A DNA stretch of 64,000 nt from Pseudotabrizicola sp. (lineage in GTDB: Bacteria; Pseudomonadota; Alphaproteobacteria; Rhodobacterales; Rhodobacteraceae), in assembly GCF_030656345.1 (NCBI RefSeq), contig NZ_JAUSNR010000026.1, positions 367,088 through 431,087 on the forward strand. The letters run 5' to 3'. Below, piece by piece: positions 54,169 through 62,446 of this stretch. Every line of letters starts with the position of its first letter. The first letter of the stretch is position 1. The notes under the pieces are model-generated. The model searched no databases, was not told the origin of the DNA, and was given only the letters and a program-made list of their open reading frames with translations. The position numbers and the translations under genes are program-made.

Positions 54169-55653
54169 TCAGCTGTAAGTCTGCGACCAGCGCGACAGCA
54201 GCTGCCATTGCAGGTTGCGCGCCCGCGCGGTCCAGGCCGACCCGCCCGCCGGGGCCTCGCGTTCCGACTCGGGCAGGGCGTCGCGGCGCGCGGTGTCGCC
54301 AAGAAAGATCGCAAAGATCAGCTCTTTGCCCTTGGGGTCGACGATATGGCCCGACAGGGCCGAGACGAAATTCAGCGTGCCGCTTTTCGCCGTCACCCGC
54401 ACCGGCGATTTGGCAATCTCTTTGCCCTTGGCGTCGCGCAGCCCCAGATCGCGCAGCAAGGGTTGCAGCCCCGCCCCCGCGCGCCCCGCCTGCCGCATGA
54501 TCCGCGCCATATCCAGCGCCGTCACGCGTGACCCCGATCCAAGCCCGGAATGATCGACAAAGCGGCAGGTCACGCCATAGGTCGCCCGCGCCCAGTCCGA
54601 CATCGCAGCCCCCGATGCCGCCAGATCGGCCGCACCTGATGCGCGCAGCCCAAGCGCTTCAGCCGTGATATTGGTGGAAAACCGCAGCATATCGCGCAGA
54701 ATCGTGGTCAGCGGGTCGCTGTCCACCGCTGCGATTTCCTGCCCCGCAGGTTCCCCCGGCAGCGCATGCGGGTCGGGCAAGGTGATGCCCTGCGCCTTCG
54801 CCAGCGTCTGGAACACCTCGCCGACATAGACCGCCGGGTGCCGCACCGGCAGCCAGCGGCTGCCACCTTTGCCCAGCGCACCGGCGGCGACGGTCCAGTC
54901 ATCCCGCGCGTCTGATGTCTGATAGGTGAACACCGGCGTCTCCCGCGCCACCACCTGCATCCGCGCCATCTTCACAGCGGGCACAAAGCGGTTGCCGCGC
55001 GCATCCATCGCGGTGGACCAGCCGTCATTGGCGCGCTTCCACTCGAAATGCACCCGGTTGAAGTTCAGGTTCAGCCCGCCGATGGCCGGGTTATAGCCCA
55101 CCTGCACCGGCTGTTCATCGCTGATCCGCTGCACCGGCGGCAGGGCGCGGTCCCATGTCAGAAAGCGTCCTGTGACAGATTTCACCCCCCGCGCCGACAG
55201 TGCCGCCGCCAGATCGCCCAACTGATCGGTCTGCAGCGTCGGGTCGCCCGACCCCGCCAGCACCAGATCGCCCTGCACCACGCCATCCACCACCGGCCCC
55301 GTCGCCAGCACCCGCGTGCGGAAGCGGAACTCCGGCCCCAGCCGCGCCAGCGCAAACAGCGCCGTCACCGCCTTGGTCACCGATGCGGGCGGCATCGGCA
55401 CCTCGGCCTCGCGCTGTTCCAGCACGGTGCCGGTCTCAGCCTCCATCACCACATAGCTGGCCACCGCCGCATCGCCCAGCCGGGCCGTGCTGATCAGCAC
55501 CTCGGCCGATGTGGCAGGCAGGGCAGCAACCGGCACGCCGCGCGGCATCGGCCGCAATGACCGGGCCGGGGCGTCGGCCACAACCGGCAAGGCCACGCCC
55601 GCCGCCAGGCTGCCCAGCACCCCGCCCAGAATAGTCCGCCGTGAAATCATCAT
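54169..55653 (-). CDS. dacB: D-alanyl-D-alanine carboxypeptidase/endopeptidase (PBP4 type)
   Basis: Class C PBP, 494 residues. The N-terminus MISRRTILGGVLGSLAAGVA (20) is a signal with a twin-arginine look. Active-site motifs: SVTK near 90, STN in STNITAEALG near 330, KSG in TAKSGTLNFVSA near 420, with the extra domains of PBP4 between the first two. It trims or opens peptidoglycan cross-links in the periplasm. Confidence 0.93.
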   Translation of the reverse strand: MMISRRTILGGVLGSLAAGVALPVVADAPARSLRPMPRGVPVAALPATSAEVLISTARLGDAAVASYVVMEAETGTVLEQREAEVPMPPASVTKAVTALFALARLGPEFRFRTRVLATGPVVDGVVQGDLVLAGSGDPTLQTDQLGDLAAALSARGVKSVTGRFLTWDRALPPVQRISDEQPVQVGYNPAIGGLNLNFNRVHFEWKRANDGWSTAMDARGNRFVPAVKMARMQVVARETPVFTYQTSDARDDWTVAAGALGKGGSRWLPVRHPAVYVGEVFQTLAKAQGITLPDPHALPGEPAGQEIAAVDSDPLTTILRDMLRFSTNITAEALGLRASGAADLAASGAAMSDWARATYGVTCRFVDHSGLGSGSRVTALDMARIMRQAGRAGAGLQPLLRDLGLRDAKGKEIAKSPVRVTAKSGTLNFVSALSGHIVDPKGKELIFAIFLGDTARRDALPESEREAPAGGSAWTARARNLQWQLLSRWSQTYS

Positions 55654-55715
55654 CGCCCCATCCGCTGCCGCGTCACCCTAGGCGATCCGGCCCGGGGCAG
55701 GCAACCACCCGGCCA

Positions 55716-56321
55716 TCACGTTCCCGCGCCACGCCAGTCGCCCCGCGCGCGGATGGCACTGCTGCTGGCCTCATGCATCGGCAGGTTGATGAAGGCCCAG
55801 ACCGGCGGCCGCCGCCCGCGCAAGCCTTCGCCCCGGTCCAGCTGCTTGCCCCGGAACGCCTGCGCCGCGCGGCTCAGCCGCGCCTTGACCCCCGCCCCGG
55901 GCCGCGCCAGCACCGCCACCGGCACGGCGCGCAGGATATCCCGCCAACGGTCCCAGCGGTGAAACTGCACCAGATTGTCCGCCCCCATCAGCCAGACAAA
56001 GCGCACCCCCGGGTACAGCGCCTGCAACCGCACCACGGTTTCATAGGTAAACCGCGTGCCCAGCCGCGACTCCAGATCCGTCACCGTCACCCGCGGATGC
56101 TGCATCACCGCCCGCGCCTTCGCGATCCGGTCCGCCATCGGCGCCGGTTGCCGCGGCTTCAGCGGGTTGCCGGGCGTCACCAGCCACCACACCTGATCCA
56201 GGCCCAGCCGCTTCATCGCCTCCCGCGTGATATGGGCATGCCCGTCATGCGCCGGGTCAAACGACCCGCCCAGCAACCCCACCACCATACCGCGCGCAGC
56301 TATCGGAAACCCGCCCCGCAT
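55716..56321 (-). CDS. nadD: nicotinate-nucleotide adenylyltransferase
   Basis: Adenylates nicotinate mononucleotide in NAD synthesis; 201 residues. [14 protein letters not shown] holds the HxGH-type ATP site (HDGH) near 25-28, and SSSAIRARG near 187 corresponds to the ISSTxIR motif. GGGGAGTGGGGG stands before the ATG; a second ATG 33 bases in is the alternative. In many relatives rsfS and rlmH lie next to nadD; here dacB lies 62 bases away. Confidence 0.93.
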   Translation of the reverse strand: MRGGFPIAARGMVVGLLGGSFDPAHDGHAHITREAMKRLGLDQVWWLVTPGNPLKPRQPAPMADRIAKARAVMQHPRVTVTDLESRLGTRFTYETVVRLQALYPGVRFVWLMGADNLVQFHRWDRWRDILRAVPVAVLARPGAGVKARLSRAAQAFRGKQLDRGEGLRGRRPPVWAFINLPMHEASSSAIRARGDWRGAGT

Positions 56322-56447
56322 CCCCCACTCCCCATTTGGCGCGCCAAACTGCCCCTGCCGCGTTGCCCTTGTCCAGCAATATCGCTACATCAGGGGCAAC
56401 CCAAAGACACACGCGCATCAGTCGCCCCGCGACACCGGAGAGTACAC

Positions 56448-58103
56448 ATGGCCAGCTATCAATACGTTTACCACATGGAAGGCGTCTCAAAGACCTATCC
56501 CGGCGGGAAAAAGTGCTTCGAGAACATCCACCTGAACTTCCTGCCCGGCGTCAAGATCGGCGTCGTCGGCGTCAACGGCGCGGGTAAATCCACGCTGCTG
56601 AAGATCATGGCCGGCATGGACACCGACTTCAAAGGCGAAGCCTGGGCCGCAAAAGGCGCCAAGGTCGGCTACCTCGCGCAGGAACCGCACCTCGACCCGA
56701 ACCTGAACGTGAAAGAAAACGTCATGCTGGGCGTGGCGAAACAGACCGCGATTCTGGAACGCTACAACGACCTCGCCATGAACTACTCGGACGAGACGGC
56801 GGATGAAATGGCCGCCCTGCAGGACCAGATCGACGCCGGCAACCTGTGGGAACTGGAAGCCACCGTCGGTGTGGCCATGGACGCCCTGCGCTGCCCGCCG
56901 GATGACGCCAATGTCGAAGACCTGTCCGGCGGCGAGCGTCGCCGCGTTGCGCTGTGCAAGCTGCTGCTCGAAGCCCCCGACATGCTGCTCTTGGACGAAC
57001 CGACCAACCACCTCGACGCGGAATCGATTGCTTGGCTGCAAAAGCACCTGATCGCCTATCGCGGCACCATCCTGATCGTCACCCACGACCGCTACTTCCT
57101 TGACGACATCACCAGCTGGATTCTCGAACTCGATCGCGGCCGCGGCATCCCTTATGAGGGCAATTACTCCGCATGGCTCGACCAGAAGGCCAAGCGGATG
57201 CAGCAGGAATCGCGTGAGGACAAATCCAAGCAGAAAGCGCTGGAAAAAGAACTGGAGTGGATTCGCTCCGGGGCCAAGGCCCGTCAGGCCAAGGGCAAGG
57301 CCCGGATCGCGCGCTACAACGAAATGGCGGGCCAGACCGTGCTGGAACGCTCGTCCTCGGCGCATATCATCATCCCCAACGGCGAACGCCTCGGCAACAA
57401 GGTGATCGAGGTTGTGGGCCTGAAGAAAGCCATGGGCGACAAGCTGTTGATCGAGGATCTGACCTTCACCATCCCGCCGGGGGCCATCGTCGGCGTCATC
57501 GGCCCGAACGGTGCGGGCAAATCCACCCTGTTCCGCATGCTGACCGGGCAGGAACAGCCCGATGAGGGCACAGTGACGCTGGGCGATACGGTGAAGCTCT
57601 CCTACGTCGACCAGTCGCGCGACGCGCTCGACCCCAACAAGAACGTGTGGGAAGAAATCTCGGGCGGGTCCGAGATCATCCAGCTCGGCGACATGCAGAT
57701 GAACTCCCGCGTCTACACCGGGGCCTTCAACTTCAAGGGCACCGACCAGCAGAAGAAGGTCGGCCTGCTGTCAGGTGGCGAACGCAACCGCGTCCACATG
57801 GCCAAACTGCTGCGCTCGGGTGGCAACGTGCTGCTGCTGGATGAACCGACCAACGACCTCGACGTGGAAACCCTGCAAGCGCTCGAATCCGCCATCGAAG
57901 ACTTCGCCGGCTGCGCCGTGATCATCAGCCACGACCGCTTCTTCCTCGACCGCCTCTGCACCCATATGCTGGCGTTCGAAGGCGACGCGCATGTCGAATG
58001 GTTCGAAGGCAACTTCCAGGCCTATGAGGAGGACAAGATCCGCCGGTTGGGCCCGGATGCGCTGGAGCCGAAGCGGGTGAAGTATAAGCGGTTCAGCCGG
58101 TGA
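56448..58103 (+). CDS. ettA: energy-dependent translational throttle protein EttA (ABC-F)
   Basis: Ribosome-binding ABC-F ATPase, 551 residues, with two nucleotide-binding domains. Walker A GVNGAGKST (near 39) and GPNGAGKST (near 356); signature LSGGERRRVAL and LSGGERNRVHM; Walker B LLLDEPTNHLD and LLLDEPTNDLD. The arm between LGNKV-type elements and the PtIM linker (KQKALEKELEWIRSGAKARQ (20)) is typical of EttA. It regulates entry of the ribosome into elongation according to energy state. The ATG behind GGAG is used; the much longer upstream in-frame stretch is antisense to nadD. Confidence 0.96.
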   Translation: MASYQYVYHMEGVSKTYPGGKKCFENIHLNFLPGVKIGVVGVNGAGKSTLLKIMAGMDTDFKGEAWAAKGAKVGYLAQEPHLDPNLNVKENVMLGVAKQTAILERYNDLAMNYSDETADEMAALQDQIDAGNLWELEATVGVAMDALRCPPDDANVEDLSGGERRRVALCKLLLEAPDMLLLDEPTNHLDAESIAWLQKHLIAYRGTILIVTHDRYFLDDITSWILELDRGRGIPYEGNYSAWLDQKAKRMQQESREDKSKQKALEKELEWIRSGAKARQAKGKARIARYNEMAGQTVLERSSSAHIIIPNGERLGNKVIEVVGLKKAMGDKLLIEDLTFTIPPGAIVGVIGPNGAGKSTLFRMLTGQEQPDEGTVTLGDTVKLSYVDQSRDALDPNKNVWEEISGGSEIIQLGDMQMNSRVYTGAFNFKGTDQQKKVGLLSGGERNRVHMAKLLRSGGNVLLLDEPTNDLDVETLQALESAIEDFAGCAVIISHDRFFLDRLCTHMLAFEGDAHVEWFEGNFQAYEEDKIRRLGPDALEPKRVKYKRFSR

Positions 58104-58107
58104 ATGT

Positions 58108-58172
58108 GTAGGGCGGGGTTTACCCCGCCTTTCTTTCGACCACCCGGTGCGGCGGGGTGAACCCCGCCCTAC
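58108..58172. repeat. REP pair (REPIN) after ettA
   Basis: GTAG plus GGCGGGGTTTACCCCGCC at 58108-58129 faces the inverted copy ending CTAC at 58151-58172, 21 bases apart. It starts five bases after the ettA stop and may also end that transcript. Confidence 0.88.
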
Positions 58173-58247
58173 GCTCCACCCGTCTATGGTTCCGAACGGC
58201 TGTCAGATCGGTCCGAACACAACGGAAAACCCCGCATCCTCAACGCC

Positions 58248-58330
58248 GTAGGGCGGGGTTCACCCCGCCACTCCGACGCCAACCGCCGCACCAGCCTCCA
58301 CCCGGCGCGGCGGGGTGAACCCCGCCCTAC
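58248..58330. repeat. REP pair (REPIN) at the 3' end of the RAYT gene
   Basis: GTAG-footed palindrome 58248-58269 faces 58309-58330, 39 bases apart. The outer CTAC of the right member is GTAG on the minus strand, and its TAG is the stop codon of the transposase gene. Confidence 0.88.
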
Positions 58331-58887
58331 TCCCCGAACTCCCCCGTCTCACACGACCCGGCCCATTCCGGCTCCACCACTCCCAAGCGGATATCCCGGT
58401 GGATCGACGACTGCGGCCAATCAACGGGCCGCTCAACCAGCCCATGCTTCACCGGATTGCCCCAACAATACCGGACATGGGCGGCATAATCCGCCTCATC
58501 CCGGATATGGTGCTCCCAAAACCGGGGCTGCCACAGGCCGACCTCTCCCTTGCGCCGTAGGGCGGGGTTCACCCCGCCATTCTTTCGCCCCACCGGCAAG
58601 GGCGGCACAAATCCCGCCCTGCGCACCTCCATCGAGAACCGCGCCTTGATCGCCCCCCACCGCACCCCATAGTCCCCATCCCCCGCCGGCATCTGCCACA
58701 CACAATGCAGATGATCCGGCAGCACCACCCACGCCGCGATGCCAATGGGCCGCTCCGCCCGCGTCTGCGCCACGGCGCGGCGCAAGGCTGCCACCTCGCG
58801 CAGCAGCAAGTCACTGCCGCGCGTGGCAAGGCACAGGGTAAAGAACACCCGCGCGCCGGTCATTCTGGGGCGAAGATACTGCGGCAT
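58327..58887 (-). CDS. REP-associated tyrosine transposase (RAYT)
   Basis: Y1-type single-strand transposase, 186 residues from the ATG giving MPQYLRPRMTGARVFFTLCL (20), the usual family start. The HUH motif is HLH (residues 59 and 61) in LPDHLHCVW; the catalytic Tyr is probably Tyr140 in RYCWGNPVKHGL, where relatives read Y..NPV. Residues of about 90-113 are encoded by an internal REP pair and look like an insertion. The gene lies among GTAG-footed REP palindromes, which this family recognises. Both key motifs are intact, so activity is possible, but the insertion might impair it. Confidence 0.85.
   Translation of the reverse strand: MPQYLRPRMTGARVFFTLCLATRGSDLLLREVAALRRAVAQTRAERPIGIAAWVVLPDHLHCVWQMPAGDGDYGVRWGAIKARFSMEVRRAGFVPPLPVGRKNGGVNPALRRKGEVGLWQPRFWEHHIRDEADYAAHVRYCWGNPVKHGLVERPVDWPQSSIHRDIRLGVVEPEWAGSCETGEFGE
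58557..58622. repeat. REP pair inside the RAYT coding region
   Basis: GTAG plus GGCGGGGTTCACCCCGCC at 58557-58578 faces a partner at 58601-58622 that has drifted (foot CTGC, changes in the palindrome). In the gene's reading frame they encode AGFVPP and GGVNPALR with no stop. Confidence 0.85.
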
Positions 58888-59136
58888 CCGGCCAGCCTGA
58901 CGGGTCAAGGTTAACCGGACGTTACCGCGACTGCCCTTTGGACAGCCTCCCGGTCCGCGCCCCGCACCGCGCACCAACGTCATGACGTAAACCATACGTC
59001 GGCCATACCCAAATCAGACGCAAACCATACAAGAAAAACACGCTACTTTCAGCGCCTTGCAGCTTTCCCGCGCCATTGCGGAACCATCCGGCCAGATGTC
59101 GCGTTTCATTCCCAGACCTCAGGAAAGGACGACCCC

Positions 59137-59214
59137 ATGAAAGGCGCATTTGCTTGGCTGATCGGCATTCCGATCCCGATTATCATCATCCTCTATCTGC
59201 TCGACGTGTTCTGA
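59137..59214 (+). CDS. 25-residue membrane protein
   Basis: Frame MKGAFAWLIGIPIPIIIILY (first 20) and then five more residues; nearly all of it is one hydrophobic helix. AGGAAAGGA lies at proper distance from the ATG, and a strong hairpin follows at 59255. I recall similar tiny proteins in relatives, but this is unverified. No function can be given. Confidence 0.6.
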   Translation: MKGAFAWLIGIPIPIIIILYLLDVF

Positions 59215-59254
59215 TCAGGCCCACAAAGGCCTGAAGGCGGCTCCGCCGCCGGAA

Positions 59255-59284
59255 CGACCCCCGCCTTGCCCGAGGCGGGGGTCG
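59255..59284 (+). terminator. hairpin after the 25-residue gene
   Basis: Perfect 12-base stem CGACCCCCGCCT/AGGCGGGGGTCG with a six-base loop. TCTCAT follows instead of a T-run. A smaller GGCGG/CCGCC hairpin precedes it. Confidence 0.65.
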
Positions 59285-59677
59285 TCTCATATCCGCCACC
59301 GGCCCGCCTGCGCCGGGATTGCCGGGGCAAAGGGCGGCCAAAAGCTGAGAAAACGCCAATTCCAAAATGCCAACCCCTTGAAACCAAAGGATAGGCACCC
59401 CTGCAACACAGGGGAAAACGGAGATAAGAGGTGTTGATTCGCAAACGGGTTTGCCGCGAATCTCTTTGGAAACGCGCTAAATCAGACTGATCGCACCAAG
59501 CATTTTTGCCGCATTCACCGTGCAATTCTGCCTCGTCGAAGTCAATCGGGGCTGAAACACTAACGCTGCGATTTGTCTTGGACAGAGTCGTCGGGGTTGA
59601 CCGATTTCCGGTTACGTAAGCGCGTGGGGTGCGGCAATCCTCAGATCGCTCATGCGCCCGGGACTGGACTGTCTCCG
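59285..59677. other. gene-poor stretch at the edge of the accessory region
   Basis: No frame with convincing coding character. A minus-strand open frame here (59193-59693) crosses the hairpin and lacks a ribosome site. Composition is AT-richer than the housekeeping part, and it separates the RAYT zone from the SDR/PmtA pair. It might be a remnant of inserted DNA, but I recognise no ends. Confidence 0.4.
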
Positions 59678-60274
59678 TCAGGTCGGGATGCAACGGATTG
59701 AGTAGACAGAGGCCGGCGGCAGGTTACGGAGTGTGCGGCCAAGGCAGTCGAACCTCAGCCCCAGTCCCCTCGCCACGGCCTTGTCCACCGGAGGGACCTG
59801 TCCGTAGGTGAACTGGACGAAGGATCCGCCGGGGCGCATGGCGCTGAACGCTGCGGTCAGGATCTCGCGCTGGTCCGACCGCGACATCGCCAGAAGCGGC
59901 AGGCCCGAGACGATTGCGCCGGGAGCGTCCGGAAGCCGCGCCTTCGCATGGTTGTCCAGCCTTTGCGCGAGATCGCAGACGATCTCCAGATCCGGGAATC
60001 GTTCGCGCAGAAGCAGAGTGAAGGCCGGCGAACGCTCGATGAGCAGGAGGTTTTCGGGTGCCACGCCTCGGGACAGCAACGCCCGCGTGAAGACGCCCGT
60101 TCCGGGGCCGAGTTCGATAACCGGGCCGGTTTCCGGCCCGATCCCTGCGGTCATGAGGCGCGCCAGCGTCTGCCCGGACGGTGCTAGCGCTGCGATGGCA
60201 AGGGGGTCGGCCAGCCACGCCCGCAGGAACCGCCCCGCGTCGCCTGCGTGCAGCGACTGCGCCGCTCCGCTCAT
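59678..60274 (-). CDS. PmtA-like SAM-dependent methyltransferase
   Basis: 198 residues. The SAM site VIELGPGTGVFTRALLSRGV (20) is near residue 51, and the sequence resembles phospholipid N-methyltransferase PmtA and rRNA-dimethylase-like enzymes (SGLPLLAMS in place of the NPPY motif). It may methylate phosphatidylethanolamine or another amine lipid. It overlaps the upstream reductase gene by four bases (ATGA). Confidence 0.75.
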   Translation of the reverse strand: MSGAAQSLHAGDAGRFLRAWLADPLAIAALAPSGQTLARLMTAGIGPETGPVIELGPGTGVFTRALLSRGVAPENLLLIERSPAFTLLLRERFPDLEIVCDLAQRLDNHAKARLPDAPGAIVSGLPLLAMSRSDQREILTAAFSAMRPGGSFVQFTYGQVPPVDKAVARGLGLRFDCLGRTLRNLPPASVYSIRCIPT

Positions 60275-61335
60275 GCTTCAGCCGAAGCGTTGACGGCACC
60301 ATGTCGCGACCCGGTTGCGCTGGCGTGAAAGGCGGGCTGTGCCATCCTACGCAACCCGTCTTCGGGCGACAGGACCGGCGCGTAGCCAAGTTCTTTCCGC
60401 GCCCGCGAGATGTCGATCGTGAAGTCCTTGCCGATCAGCCGCAGCATTTGCCGGGTGATGGGCGGTTCGCCCTTCAGGCGCAGCAGGTGCCAGACTGCGC
60501 CCATGATGCCCGCCATCGTCCAGGCGATCCCGAAGGGAACGGCGCGGTCGTCGGGCTGGACGCCGCGGGTCGCCAAAAGACGCGTCAGGAAGGACTTCAG
60601 GGTTGTGTCGACATTATCCGACACGAAATAGGCGGCACCGTCCTTGCCCTGGTCGGCCGCCAGGATCAGCGCGTGGCACAGATTGTCGACATGACAGGTT
60701 GACATTGTTTGCCCGCCACCCGCCACCCAGCGGAACTGCCCAGCCTTCACCGTCTCGACCATATGGTCGAGCATCGGCATGTCCGACCCCCAGATCATGG
60801 GCGGGCGGATGGCGACGGTCGAGAAGCCTTTGCGGCGTCCGCTTGCCGCCCGCAGGAGTTCTTCGGCGTCGGCCTTGCTGGCGGAGTAGGGGGCAAATCC
60901 CATCCGTTGCAAAGGAAGGTCCTCGGTCACACGGTGCTGCGGTTGGGGATGTGCCATGACGACGGCGGCGGCGCTGACATAGACGACGCGCCTGACACCC
61001 GCGCGCTCGGCGGCGGTCACCACATTGCGGGTGCCCTCGACATTCATCTCACGGAAGACCCGGAGCGGACCCCAGAGCTTGAAATGCGCTGCGACGTGGA
61101 AAACCGTGTCCACCCCCTCCATCGCCCGCTCGAGAGCGTCAGGGTCGGCGAGGTCAGCGTGGTGCGGCTCGGCCCCCAGCGCAGCAACGGCGGCGCGGCT
61201 CGAGCCCGACCGGCCGATCCCGCGGACCTGCCAGCCGGTCTTGAGCAGGCGCGCGATGAGATGGCCACCGACGAATCCGGATCCTCCGGTGACGAGGGCG
61301 ATGCGGCGGGTGGGACTGTCGGAAATCGATGTCAT
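60271..61335 (-). CDS. extended SDR NAD(P)-dependent oxidoreductase
   Basis: 354 residues. GGSGFVGGHL nucleotide motif near residue 18, catalytic YSASKADAEELL near 168 and VSAAAVVM for the Ser region. The layout (EMNVEGTRNVV, then a C-terminal extension TRQMLRLIGKDFTIDISRAR (20)) is that of 3-beta-HSD/sterol-carboxylate dehydrogenase-like or hopanoid/terpene-related reductases; substrate unknown. GGGAGC precedes the ATG. It forms a two-gene unit with the methyltransferase and is divergent from a TetR regulator. Confidence 0.8.
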   Translation of the reverse strand: MTSISDSPTRRIALVTGGSGFVGGHLIARLLKTGWQVRGIGRSGSSRAAVAALGAEPHHADLADPDALERAMEGVDTVFHVAAHFKLWGPLRVFREMNVEGTRNVVTAAERAGVRRVVYVSAAAVVMAHPQPQHRVTEDLPLQRMGFAPYSASKADAEELLRAASGRRKGFSTVAIRPPMIWGSDMPMLDHMVETVKAGQFRWVAGGGQTMSTCHVDNLCHALILAADQGKDGAAYFVSDNVDTTLKSFLTRLLATRGVQPDDRAVPFGIAWTMAGIMGAVWHLLRLKGEPPITRQMLRLIGKDFTIDISRARKELGYAPVLSPEDGLRRMAQPAFHASATGSRHGAVNASAEA

Positions 61336-61451
61336 GGCGGAGCTCCCTTGCTTGCAGGAGTTACATCGCAGATTGAGGCTGGCAACACAATACAAAAAAT
61401 GAAATCTGTTACATGTTGCGCTTTGCCGACCTTTGCCCTAGACCTCTGGGC

Positions 61452-62087
61452 ATGGAAAACCACGCCTCTGACCCACGCGACCGCATCCTGGAAACAGCCA
61501 GGGATCTGATCCGCCGCTTTGGGGGGGCGAAGACAAACGTGGTCGATATCGCCCAGGCCATGGGCCTTTCGCACTCGGCGATTTACCGGCACTTCCGGTC
61601 CAAAGCCGAAATCTTCGATGCCCTCGCCGCCTTGACGATGGCCGAGGAAGCCGCGCTTGCCGAAGCCTTCGTCAAGGCGGATGCGCCTGCTGCCGAGCGG
61701 TTGGCAGGACTTGTCCTGACGCTCCACCGCAGCAAGCGCGTCAAACTCGCCGACGATCCCGAGATGCACGCCCTATATCGGCGCATCGTGGAGGAACGCC
61801 CGGACCTCATTTCGGACTATGCACGCCGCATGACCGGCCTCCTCCGCCTCATCCTCGCCGACGGAGTCGCGCGGGGGGAGTTCGGCACGATGGATCTTGA
61901 CGCGGCTGCAGGTGCAGTCCGCGACGCCTTCACAGTGTTTGTTCATCCCGCGCATGTCGAGGCCGCGACAAAGGCCGGACTGGATCAGGAGGCAGGCTTG
62001 CAGACCTTGATGGGCTTGGTTGTCGGTGGTCTTGTTGCAGGAAGCATCCAGGTCGGAGCGGTCACTGCGGAACGCCCGGACGAATAA
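61452..62087 (+). CDS. TetR-family regulator
   Basis: 211 residues. Helix-turn-helix at about 30-55 (VVDIAQAMGLSHSAIYRHFR (20)), followed by a helical ligand domain. It is transcribed away from the SDR-methyltransferase pair, so it likely controls that unit. The roughly 115 bases between the starts contain GCAACA/TGTTGC at 26-base spacing and repeated TTACAT, possible operator parts. An in-frame ATG 39 bases upstream is less likely. Confidence 0.85.
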   Translation: MENHASDPRDRILETARDLIRRFGGAKTNVVDIAQAMGLSHSAIYRHFRSKAEIFDALAALTMAEEAALAEAFVKADAPAAERLAGLVLTLHRSKRVKLADDPEMHALYRRIVEERPDLISDYARRMTGLLRLILADGVARGEFGTMDLDAAAGAVRDAFTVFVHPAHVEAATKAGLDQEAGLQTLMGLVVGGLVAGSIQVGAVTAERPDE

Positions 62088-62446
62088 CTTGGCCTGAAGC
62101 AAGTTCGACGATAGACCCATGCCCTCCAGAAGTTGGGTCCGCCGGGAGCACCTGCCCAAACCACATGTGCACAGCTGCGGTCGAGTATTTGCGAACGTCC
62201 GCTGTGGGCCAAGCACGATGTTGCACCTGCTAAAAGGTCTTCCATGCTGGAGTGTGGATGAATATCGCAGAAGGACTCAAACCGGGATTTCGCCGTGTTG
62301 TCCAAGAAGGCCTGTTAACGGACAGAAACCTATGGTCAAAATATTCTGGACACAAACGGTGGATTCCGCCGAAGATGGAAGCCTGTGAGTTTTGTCCATC
62401 AGCTCGCCACTGGAGATCGACGTGGCGAGCCCGTCCGCTCACTCGA
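62088..62446. other. gene-free stretch
   Basis: About 360 bases with stops in all frames or only short frames without initiation signals. AT-richer than the left part of the window. Nothing recognisable. Confidence 0.4.

Noticed and set aside
55641..56447. Long upstream extension in the ettA frame
   Set aside because: It is antisense to nadD, Pro/Arg/His-rich, and EttA homologues begin at the ATG behind GGAG.
59193..59693. 166-codon minus-strand frame between the 25-residue gene and the methyltransferase
   Set aside because: It runs through a strong hairpin, overlaps the methyltransferase end, has no initiation signal and no family likeness that I can support.
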